From positions 10,010,022 through 10,072,021 of the forward strand of contig NC_064045.1 of assembly GCF_932526225.1 (NCBI RefSeq): a stretch of DNA of 62,000 bases, written 5' to 3'. Numbering within the stretch: the first letter of the stretch is position 1; each line of letters begins with the position of its first letter. This document shows positions 41,269 through 53,400 of this stretch, one piece after another. The DNA comes from Nematostella vectensis. Taxonomy: Eukaryota; Cnidaria; Anthozoa; Actiniaria; Edwardsiidae. The notes under the pieces were generated by a model. It saw only the letters and a list, made by a program, of their open reading frames with translations. It was not told the origin of the DNA and did no database searches. A program made the position numbers and the translations under genes.

Positions 41269-42785
41269 AAATATAACGCGTGTAGCGCGCACTAACACCT
41301 TTCTCTTTTAGCGTGCAGATATATCTAACGCGTGCAGCGCGCACAAACACCTTTCTCTTTTAGCGTGCAGATAAATCTAACACGTGCAGCGCGCACTAAC
41401 ACCTTTCTCTTTTAGCGTGCAGATAAATCTAACGCGTGTAGCGCGCACTAACACCTTTCTCTTTTAGCGCGCAGATAAATCTAACGCGTGCAGCGCGCAC
41501 TAACACCTTTCTCTTTTAAGGTGCAGATAAATATAACGCGTGTAGCGCGCACTAACACCTTTCTCTTTTAGCGTGCAGATAAATCTAACGCGTGTAGCGC
41601 GCACTAACACCTTTCTTTTTTAGCGTGCAGATAAATCTAACGCGTGTAGCGCGCACTAACACCTTTCTCTTTTAGCGCGCAGATAAATCTAACGCGTGTA
41701 GCGCGCACTAACATCTTTCTCATTAAGGGTGCAGATAAATCTAACGCGTGTAGCGCGCACTAACACCTTTCTCTTTTAGCGCGCAGATAAATCTAACGCG
41801 TGCAGCGCGCACTAACACCTTTCTCTTTTAGCGTGCAGATAAATCTAACACGTGCAGCGCGCACTAACACCTTTCTCTTTCAGCGTGCAGATAAATCTAA
41901 CGCGTGTAGCGCGCACTAACATCTTTCTCTTTTAGCGTGCAGATAAATCTAACGCGTGTAGCGCGCACTAACACCTTTCTCTTTTAGCGTGCAGATAAAT
42001 CTAACGCGTGCAGCGCGCACTAACACCTTTCTCTTTAGGGTGCAGATAAATCTAACGCGTGTAGCGCGCACTTCCACCTTTCTCTTCTAGCGTGCAGATA
42101 AATCTAACGCGTGCAGCGCGCACTAACACCTTTCTCTTTTAGCGTGCAGATAAATCTAACGCGTGCAGCGTGCACTAACACCTTTCTCTTTTAGCGTGCA
42201 GATAAATCTAACGCGTGTAGCGCGCACTAACACCTTTCTCTTTTAAGGTGCAGATAAATCTAACGCGTGCAGCGCGCACTAACACCTTTCTCTTTTAAGG
42301 TGTAGATAAATATAACGCGTGTAGCGCGCACTAACACCTTTCTCTTTTAGCGTGCAGATAAATCTAACGCGTGTAGCGCGCACTAACACCTTTCTCTTTT
42401 AGCGCGCAGATAAATCTAACGCGTGTAGCGCGCACTAACACCTTTCTCTTTTAGCGTGCAGATAAATCTAACGCGTGTAGCGCGCACTAACACCTTTCTC
42501 TTTTAGCGTGCAGATAAATCTAACGCGTGTAGCGCGCACTTCCACCTTTCTCTTTTAGCGTGTAGATAAATCTAACGCGTGTAGCGCGCACTAACACCTT
42601 TCTCTTTTAGCGTGCAGATAAATCTAACACGTGTAGCGCGCACTAACACCTTTCTGTTTGCGTGCAGATAAATCTAACACGTGTAGCGCGCACTAACGCC
42701 TTTCTCTTTGCGTGCAGATAAATCTAACGCGTGTAGCGCGCACACAACCTTTCTCTTTTAGCGTGCAGATAAATCTAACGCGTGT
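41269..42785 (+). repeat. 52-bp satellite array, right part (~29 copies)
   Basis: Continuation of the same satellite after the LINE. Copies near the right edge diverge (CACGTGTAGC, TTTCTGTTTGCG, CACACAACC) and the last units are shortened. This is usual for array edges that escape homogenisation. Confidence 0.95.
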
Positions 42786-44453
42786 CCCTTTCGCCGGCGC
42801 AAATCTTAGTTGAAATTCTACCTAGCGGCTGAGACTGAGTTCTACACAGCCTTGGGCGAGGTCTTCACTTTCTGATATCGGTGGATAAGCGCATAGGCCC
42901 GGGGGACTCTGCCTTAAAAATGTATATATGCTTGTCGAGAGAAAATATGTTTCTACCCTAACGCTAAGGGACACAAAAAGGGTGTGGTTTCTGGATTTTT
43001 TGACCCTTAGGGAAAGCAGATACAAAAAACGAATTACCAGGTTCCTGAGTTTAATTAACGTGCTTCTAAGACTCTCCTTTCAAATTTGATTAAACAGAAA
43101 GTCTTACAAACTGTAACAGAAAGTATGATTTGTATTTTTGGGGGTAGGGTCCCCAGGTAGACACCCTAAGGGAAAGCAGATTTCCAGAAGACCCTAAGGA
43201 TAGCACTTGGGTCGAATTTTATACCCTAAGAGATAGGGCGAGCATCTCGTTTCAGAAGTTTATTTGCTTAAAGTTACCCTATCAGCATTACCATTAAATG
43301 TTTAGCTAGGTCTTTAAGTACATTATTTATAATATAGGATGCTGAAGTGAGTTTGAATTATAAAAATCTAAAAAAAGATGAAGTTACGAAAAATTATTTC
43401 TAAACAAAATTTGATCTGTTGGAGGATTTTCTTTATATTATAAGCTCTTATTTTATATTCATGCTGAGAAAAAAATATTATTACCCACAGATCTTTTTAC
43501 AAGAAGCTATTTTTTCCATATTGTTAGATTTATTAATATTCTATCCACCATTTTCAAAAGCTGTGTGGTTTCAAAAGCTTCATTCTTCTAATTTTGCCAA
43601 AAAAAATGGAAAAGCCAATTTAAGACTTTAATTAATTAGTTATATTGTTATAAATATTTTATAAAATGTTTTTTTAAATTAAATCTTTTTCTACAAAAAA
43701 ATAGTCAAATTATTACTTTTCATATGACATCCAAATTCAAATTGTGTATATATATCTGATGTATGTTTCGATGTGATCCGTATTTGCCTTGTACTAAGTA
43801 GAAAATTTCCTTTTCTCAGCCGACCGTATATTAAGGTCACTATCGTGAGATAAAAACGACTTTAAGTATATATTACGAAGTAATGTGAGGTTATTAGATT
43901 TATAATTAGAGTTCCTGTCGTGTTTGCTGTTTAGAGGGTGTTTTTTTATAAAAAACCCAGAGGCGAATCGCGAATTGCCAATTGCCAAAGTCCAGCCTTC
44001 TTCCGGTGCTTCGGTATTATTGCCTTTTTCATGAATTATCTACAATTTGGTTTCCAAATATCATGCTTATAGCATTTACTTACGCAACGTTTTGCTCTCG
44101 CGATTACCATTGTTTAGTATGACGAAATCGGCCCCTGGTCGCTTTTTGCGTTAGTGTCCAATTTTATTTCTAGGCGTAATAGGTGTCAAAATTTAATTTT
44201 AAAAGAGCTCATTGGTCGCGATTTTGAGGTTAACGTCCAGTTTTATTTCTAGGCGTGCTATGTGTCAAAATTAGATTTAAACGAACTCGCTACTTTCGGA
44301 AAAATATTATCAGGAACCAAGAGAGCTTACACACACTTACTCACATGATGCAAATGTCGTTGCTGTACTAATTATTTCGCAGTTCTAGACCCCAAGGCAA
44401 ATTATCTAAATAAGGGGTCATTACAGTTATTATTAAAGCAAGAAATCCGGACA
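42786..44453. other. AT-rich upstream region of TRPA1-like gene
   Basis: No gene seen. A CCCTAAGGGAAAGCAGAT-type motif recurs around 42955-43235. Two copies of a roughly 90-bp block (TTTTATTTCTAGGCGT...TGTCAAAATT) lie at about 44140-44275, within 320 bp of the proposed TRPA1-like start codon, and may belong to its promoter. Confidence 0.5.
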
Positions 44454-47400
44454 ATGGCTGGTAGGTGTAAACTAAAAGCTCTCTAAGTTAGAGATAAATT
44501 ATCTTGATAAATCACTTGGCCTGTTTTTTTTTTTTTTTTTCAGATAAAGAAGCGCTTAACCTTGGTAGAAAGAAAAGGCGGTCGACTTTAGGGAAGAAGC
44601 TAGGCGTACTAAACATGGAACAACCCATGAAGACTCGTGTTAACAACCAGATGTTTTTCTCTGCTGCTGTTTTTTCGTCGAGATCTGCACACATTCGCCA
44701 ATCATCCGCGAGTATCATCAGGCAAAGCATCACTGACTCCATCGAGAAGAACGTTTGCCGTCGAGTGGGGCTTCACCAGGTATAACATTCTTCATTGAAT
44801 AAGACATTTTACTTTCAATTAAGACTAATTTTAAATAAGATATTTATAAGTTGCTTTTACCTTACTCTAAAGGGGTAAAAATTGATTGATGAGACAACTG
44901 TAAAATATACCTGTATTTTTTTTTATATTAACACAGCTCAAATGAACCATACTTTTTGTTTTGGACTCTCCACCTTTTAAAGGTTCCTTGGATGTTACGA
45001 TTGTATACGCCATGGTTACATAAGGATACTATTCACATTTTACTAAAAAAACACTTGCTGTATATATACTTGTGATAGTGTTTGTTTACAATTCAGTTTT
45101 CGAGCAGTGAAATTTTCATCTGAATCAACGTTTAATTTTACCTAGTGAGCTTTCTTTTCAAATCAGCGGGTATTTTTATTGTGGGACAAGCGTAGTAAAG
45201 AACGCACAATATTATGATATTCGTTAAAAAAGTTTTACTAAGACTAAATTGAGTCATAACCCGATTTTGAATTTGTGATTCACATATTCCGCATTACAAA
45301 TGCAGTCACTGATAACAAAATACTTGTTGTCTTCTTCAATAAAAAAGACTTATTCTCTTATGTTCATGATAAAAAAAACCTGTGTCTTATTTGTCATCTT
45401 TCGACTCCATCCGTCAAATAAGCCTTGTACTATTGGCGTACAATTCGTAATTGTGTAAACAATATTTTAAACGCATCGTAATTAGAGAGTTTAGAAGTGG
45501 AAACAGTGCAAATGATTATGCCAGATTATAGTAGAAAAATATGGCATATATCTTCACCATCTGTCCTTTTATGAATCTTATGAAGCTTGGAACCAATGAT
45601 TGTGGCCAAGAGGACTCAATGAGGTCATTATCACCAGCAACACCTGATTGATTCACACAAATTAAAGATTCTCTTTGATCTGCCATTTTTTCGTCCTTGC
45701 ATGACACCAAAACGTATTAGAAGGCATCCATTTCCTTCTGCTGATTTGAAGAATTTAGATGTTTTTTTCGACAGGAGCAAAAAATGGCAAGATTAAAATT
45801 GTAAGGATGTTAGCTTATTTTTGGTTGATATTTTGCCTAGAGGCTCCTTTCATTATATAAAACAAAATATGCTTTAGTGTTTTTTGGTAGATGATCCGTT
45901 CTCGAGATATAATTGAGCAAATTTGCCATAAATCATAAAAAAGTAGCAATTTTGCCCAAATTGGGCAATTTCTGACAAATCAAGAATCTTACAATGTACA
46001 ATATCTCTAGAACGGATTATCTAACAAAAATACTTAAAGCTTATCTTGTCAATATTACACAAGGAACATCTATGCAAAAAATCAAGCGAATATTAGTTAA
46101 CACGAGCTTACAATTTAAAATTTGCCATGTTTTGCTCCTGTCGTTTTTTCATTTTTTTCGAGTTTTCTTCGGTGTGGGTAGTGTGGTTTACTGGGTCTCT
46201 AAGACAGCAGTATGTTTTTTATTCTTTCATTTTTTCGTGTTCAGCAATGTGTGTGTAGTGTGGCTTACTATGCCTCTTAGACAGCAGTCCTTTTTGTAAT
46301 TCTTTCATTCTTTCATTTTCAATAAAAAGGCAATAAAACTGAACAACGTCTAGAGTTGACAGCACAAACACACAAAATATTAATTAAAAACTAATTGTTG
46401 ATCCATATCCTCTAATTTCAACAATATTTACCACAAATAGGCAAGTGCATTGATTACTTTTTAAAAATGTGTTCAATTCAGATTTTTTCAATTCATATCT
46501 TTTTTTTTTTATTAAATACCACAGCCGCCATCTTAACATATTACCAAGTGTGAAAAAAGCATCCATTTCCATCGCCTGATTTGGGGGAGCTGTTACGATG
46601 TTTTCGATTAATTTAATCCAGTAAATAAACCGTAAGATTATATTTCTAGGTGGTCTGTTCTCAAAATTAAAATATATATATATATTTAAAAGAATGAAAG
46701 GACGAATTTTTGTTTACATTTTGACAGCAAGTTTTTTTTCTAGGCCTGCAAAGAGGGTCAAATTGATGTAGTCAAGAATCTTTTGAGACAGGGCTCATCT
46801 ACAATCAATAACTTGGATGACAGCGGTTATGCCCCACTACACTATGCGTCGCGCTATGAGCGAATCCAGATCGCTGAGCTGTTGATTACGCATGGAGCTG
46901 GTAAGTATGAGCAGAAAATATTAATTATATTTGTTTTTGGTCGGCGACAAAATCGTAACCCCCTCCACATATCCCCCCTCCCCTCCAAAAAATATCAATA
47001 ACTTTTTCACTTTCTTGCCAGCCCTTTTAGACCTCATTTAGAAAAAAAGACTGCCATTGGTTGATATGGATCATAATCAACTTTCCTGTTCAGACGCTAG
47101 GTCGCTTCGCAGGCTCCCCTTACCTGTATTATGTCTTTGCCTTTGCTTAAGATATTAACGTTCGCACGTCCGACGATCTCCGCATGACCACGCCCCTTCA
47201 CCTTGCCGCCAAGTTCAACTCGTTTGGAATAGTGCGCATGCTCATGAGTCACGAAGCCGACATTGACCAGCGGTCACTCTTTGGGCATCATGCGCTTCAC
47301 TATGCTGCCCGTAGAGGAAGTGTTCACATGGTCAAGGTAGTAAACATGTGTTGGTCCTAAATAGGGGGGACGGGGTAGCAACATGTGTTGGTCCTAAATA

Positions 47401-50400
47401 GGGGGGAGGAGGTAGTAACATGTGTTGATCCTAAATAGGGAGGAGAAGGTAGTAACTAAGGTGCAAGGGTTAGTAAACATGTGTTGATCCTAAATAGGGG
47501 GAGAAGGTAGTAACATGTGTTGATCCTAAATAGGGGGGAGGAGGTAGTAACATGTGTTGATCCTAAATAGGGGGGAGGAGGTAGTAACATGTGTTGATCC
47601 TAAATAGGGGGGAGAAGGTAGTAACATGTGTTGATCCTAAATAGGGGGGAGGAGGTAGTAACATGTGTTGATCCTAAATAGGGGGGAGGAGGTAGTAACA
47701 TGTGTTGATCCTAAATAGGGGGGAGAAGGTAGTAACATGTGTTGATCCTAAATAGGGGGGAGAAGGTAGTAACATGTGTTGTAAAGGAAGTGTTCACATG
47801 GTTGTTCACAAGTGTTTCATAGTAGCATGTGTTGAACCTATATAAGGTGCAAGGGTTAGTAAACATGTGTTGATCCTAAATAGGGTCAAGGGTTAGTAAA
47901 CATGTGTCGATCCTAAATAGGGGGGAGGGGGTAGTAACATGTGTTGATCCTAAATAGGGTCAAGGGTTAGTAAACATGTGTTGATCCTAAATAGGGGGGG
48001 AGGGGGTAGTAACATGTGTTGATCCTAAATAGGGTCAAGGGGTAGTAAACATGTGTGGGTGGAGAATAATCGAGAAGAGGGGGCATCATAGCGGTATCAT
48101 AGCTGGGAAAGTAGGGAGAGTGGGAAAAATGCCATCTCCTATCGGTACTATCTTACCATCTCATGTGCAGCCGTCCCTTGTGTCTGTCGGAATTTCAGAC
48201 CGACACTAAAGACGGGAAATAGCAGCCAAAACGAGATCTGCTGTCTGATGGCATTGCTGTCGGAATACTTTGAAAAAAATTTTTGTCAAGCCTTAGACTC
48301 TTGCGTTTTTCGGGTTCCCTGTGTTTTTTAGGGTTTCCTGTGGTAAATGATGTTACCCTAACGAGGCTACAACCACAGGGATTCTAAAAAAAACTAGGTT
48401 GATTTATGTCACTTTTGCGACAGCTTTTTCTACAAGATGGTGGCGTCAGTCCTAACATAACAGATAACGAGAACGCCACGCCTCTCCATGTCGCCTGTCA
48501 AAGCGAGCGCCTCGATATAGTGGACATTCTAGTGAGTACTTTTGCCCAATCAAATGTGTATATATAGACTAAACCCTTGATATCATGATTCCCTCCCCTG
48601 ACCAATACACATTTACACCATACCCATTACTCAGTGCGCGCGTCTCACGACTGGACTGATGTCGCATCTAGTACTGAATAGGGACGAGTCGGTTATACTA
48701 GCATAATTTCAGGCATAATCGCTCAAAACTAGCATAATTTTTAGACTTTTCGCACAAAAGCAATGCTCAAATTAATTTTGCATTTTCCAGACCGAAAATG
48801 TTAAAACCAACCTCATATATCCTTTATAAATATATTCCGTTGTATTTCACTGGGTTGCTGAAATATCGGCTATATTAAGCCCATATTATTAAAGAAGAGG
48901 TTTAAAACTCAACTTTTTTTATGTTTTTTTTTCCTTTTTTTGTTTTTGTTGGAAAACATGAGAATAATTTTTAAAAGCGAGCATAATTTGAGCATGGTTT
49001 TGATTGAAGCGAGCAATGTTTCTAGCATATTATTCCAGTTTTCTAGCATAATCGACTCGTCCCTAGTACTGAACTTTGAGTACCAAACGCCTATTGACTA
49101 TTATTGTTTTGGGTTAATGCAGATTATCCCATAAGGCAGAATCGCTATAGAAATTGGGACATCATATATTTATCGGGGATTTATCTACCGGGAACGGGAA
49201 TCAACATGCTGCAACAGGAAAGAGATTTTTTAAATCGCTTATTGTTTATGCTGAAAATGTTATTAATCTATTTCATTTCCCGCATTTTTATAAGCTTTTT
49301 AATAGAATCAAACTTCAAACCTTGCTGCCCAGCGGACCTCACTTCCTAAAACTCCCTTCTAAATTTAGGCTCTTTTTTAAGCCCTCCCCTGTATACAGTA
49401 TTACAGAAAAGCCACCGGGATTTTGCGAGATTTGTAGTCCCCCCCCCCCCTTTCCCCCTTCTGGACCCATTGTTCTGTTCGGGATTCCTGTGGTTGTTTG
49501 TGAGACAGGAGGGGCTGGGTAGAGACGATCCAGAGAACGAGAAGAGAGGTTCTTGCGACGTTATATCACAACCACAGGAAGCCCGAATTACCAGGGAAAA
49601 CCCTTACACCATGAATTAAGCTGCTTTTAACCGTGAAATTCTTGTACACAGCTGCGGTACGGTGGCGACCCATCCCAGTGTGACGTTGAGGGGTGTAGCC
49701 CGATGCATATCGCTGCCAGGGAAGGACGGTCTGATATACTCAGACTATTACTGGATTATGGTAAGTGCGATGGGACGAAATGATATGTTCTGATGATAAG
49801 ATCTTGGCAGTATTAGTAAACCCAAGGTGGCTCCCGGAATTTGGGAGGGCATAGTGGAATTCCGTTAAAAAAGCCAGACACCGGTTCGCAGAGAACAGTC
49901 AAAATCTTGGTGAAATGCAGCGTTAGTTTCTGAGAAAGAACATGAGGGGCCAAATGTATGACCAATTGTGGTTGCGGTTCGAGTTTGTGTTGTGGGTGTT
50001 GCGACAATAGGGGACTTGCGCTAAGAGATCACGTGACTGTTTGGGTGTCGCGCGCTCAGCCTTTTAGCGGCAAAATAACTAAAAATAACTAAACTTATTC
50101 AGTGCTTACGATAAAAATAAATAAACCAGAGTTCTTTTTTTTTTCAGAAAGGGTTTAGTTTTATTTAAAGATTTTATTTCTTTGTCGTTCTCTGGTGTGA
50201 CGGGCGCAGTCATTTCTGATTTTAATAACAAGACTGCACGTGTTTCTACTGCAGCACGTAAGATGGGCGCCTCGTACTGTGATATCCTTAACATGGATGG
50301 ACAAAACACGAACTCCTGTCTGCATATTGCGGTCCAACATGGACACGTCGAGGTAAGCATAGGACAAAAGAGCAAGCCTACTCCCTTGCGTGTTTTTGGG

Positions 50401-53400
50401 TTTCCTGTGTGTTCCTGTGGTGGATTTACTATGCTGATGATGAGAGGTCACCCTATCCCTAGTCCCCCTTGCCTCATCCAAAGGGATCCCTCAGACGCGA
50501 GGGGTAAGGCTGGTAATGTGTGGTAACGGTGGTCCAGGGTGGACTAAATCTTTTAAAGAAATTTGGAAGAGCTTAATAACGCAAACAAACCCCCATGTGC
50601 CTTAGCGCAGTCAGCTCCATTTGCTGACTTCAAGGAGAGGGTCTATTGTAGGTGGGTTGCCATAGTCAAACCTGTACTCTCTTTGCGCTCGACATTCTTT
50701 TCCGTCATCAAAAATGTTAAGCGCGACTAGAGTCCTGGTCTGAACTAGTGAACGTTTTCGTCTCTAAAAATACCATAGATGCAATACATTCTACTACATC
50801 TTTTCGAGATCATTGTATTGGTGGCCACTGTAACGCGGGTCGCACTTATATATCACAAACGTTTCTCTTTTAAAGGCTGCAAAGGTCTGTATAGAATATG
50901 GCGCCGATGTATCGGAGGCGCAGGTTAGTACATTCTTTGTGACTCCTGCGCTCATCTCCTGTTCCAGAGGTTTTACCACTGCACTGCACAGGATCGGATC
51001 CAGTGTTTCAAAATGGGGGGTAGATAATGGCCGGATAGACGGCTTATAACTGATCCAGTGGTTCTTGGTAGGTCACTACAAAGATCTAACAAGACTTCAA
51101 GCTGAGTTGAATTTGTCGCGTCAGCAAAGTCAAGCAGGCGATGACACATGAACAGTACATTCTCCGTAGTTTCTTTAAACAAAGTGACTTTTCAATTTTT
51201 TTTTTGCTCAAGAAGGGGGGTGGATATCCACTGCTTTATGTGATAAACTAATGCGGACGGGATGGCGTGCGGTGGCGTACTTACAGCTCATCATATGAAG
51301 CCTGAGAGTCATACAAGCTTTTAATTTTGTATTTATTTGTTTCATAAAAACTCATCTCGTGCTCAGTCTTCATACCTGATTCTTTCTTACGTCCGATAGA
51401 CATTTCACTTTACATTATATACATTTTACAGTGACAGACGCAGAAATTTTCAATGGGAGTGAGGGGATGCTTATCTACTTATGAAACTTTAGTCCAGTCC
51501 TTCAGTTCCCACATAGTTGGTTTCTAAGGACACGCTAACATTGGAGCATTGGAGATCTGAGTTGTCGGAAGCCAAGCATTTCTTTTACGAATAATATTAT
51601 AGTCGTTTAACCATTCAAATTTTTTTTTAACCAGAGTGATTTATGCACCCCCCTCCATGTGGCGTGCTCCAGAGGCGATTTCGAGATGACCCATCTTCTA
51701 GTGACTCATGGTGCTGATTTAAACGCTGAAGACGCGGAGCGTATGACACCTATACTAAGGTACAATTTCAATTCAGTTCAATTTCAGTTATTTTATTTGG
51801 CACCTTTTCATCACGGCCTCACGGGCGTTACTCCAAATACATTCATATTGAAAAAAAAACATATGGATGCGGGTGGAAGGGAGGGGTAAGTAAGTGCAAG
51901 TGACTCATAGCGCTGATTAAAATGCAAAAAGGTAAAGTAAGCAAAACATGGTAATATCAGTAAGGCCCCCGAATGGTCTATGGCGAGCACTTGCGAGCTT
52001 GCGAGCACCCCGTTAATTATGCGAGATCTAGCAATTTTAGCTTTTGGATAAATCGAGCAGCGAGTACATCGAAAAACACAGTGCGAGCACGGAGGAGAAA
52101 ATTGCGCGCGCATGCGAGCATTAGCCGAAAACTGCGAGCACATTGAATTGGGGGACCATTCGGGGGGGGGGGGGCATCAGTCAATATCATTTATTTGTTA
52201 ATTTTTAAACGCTGAAGACGCGAAGACCGTATAGGTCCAGCACTGCCGTAGCAGGCCTCGAAATATTGCAAGGGCGCAATACAGAAACATTAAGAAAATA
52301 TTGGGGGACACAGCCACGCCCCTACTGGTCATCTGCTTATAATTTTCGAAAATATTGGGGGAGGGGGCACGTGCCCCCAGTGCCCACCCCCTGCTACGGC
52401 CCTGTACAATAAGGCATATATATTATGGAAAACGCACGGTTTGATTCCCATACTAAGGTTCAATAGCTCGGCATAGAAGGCGGGAAGGGCGGCAGGGGAG
52501 GGAGGGGGGGATTTTTAAGTGACCCCAGCGCTTATATCAAATCTGAAGGCGCAATTATGGCACAACTCCGACTCTATTTAGCCAGGCCTTTAGATGCATC
52601 GTAAGGCGTAGACTTACAACTTTACTTTTTAAATCAAGGCCAAAATGTCTAGAAGTTGTTCATCCAAGTTGTTTATGTAACAGTTTCAGCGTTTTTAAAA
52701 TGAAAAACGAATCAAAAGAGAATAATTGTGTTGCTCTTTCAATGTGTCTCAAAACACTTTACGATTACTTGAATTGTATGACTAACGGTCATATTTTTTT
52801 TCCTTCTAGAGCCTCCCTGACGGGCGATGTAAAGATAATTGATTACCTTTTAAACAACGTAAGAATTATACGTTGTCTTCGTCAATATGACATTACAATC
52901 ATGAATTCCTCATGACCGATTTGTTTATTTGTCATATTATTTGTTACATATGAGAGAGTTTTTTTTATCAAATGCAAATCACCTAATAAAAGCTGCTTGT
53001 CACATATGTCGATAAAACATTTTTCGAGTAGAACAAGAACGTTCACACGTTTGCTAGCGCAGTTAAAGTCTTTTAAAATCACCCTCGCCCCCTTCCTTTG
53101 CGAACCCCCCCCCCCCCCCCCCCCCTATTCACATGATGCTTAAACTCATTTCATTTACTAATTTACGAATAACTTGGTTCCAGGGCGTGGAAATCTCCCC
53201 AAGCCCCGGGTCACGTGCTCCGTCTCCACTTCTCTGCGCAGTCAAGCGCTGCCATTACCAGGCTGTCACTCACATCCTTCAAAGGGGTTCTCCCATAGAG
53301 TTGCGTGACACCAGCGACAGGACTGCGTTACACATCGCCGTGTACAGCGCAGATGCCAAAACCGTCTCTATTTTACTAGAGGTAGCAGAACGGCAATTGT

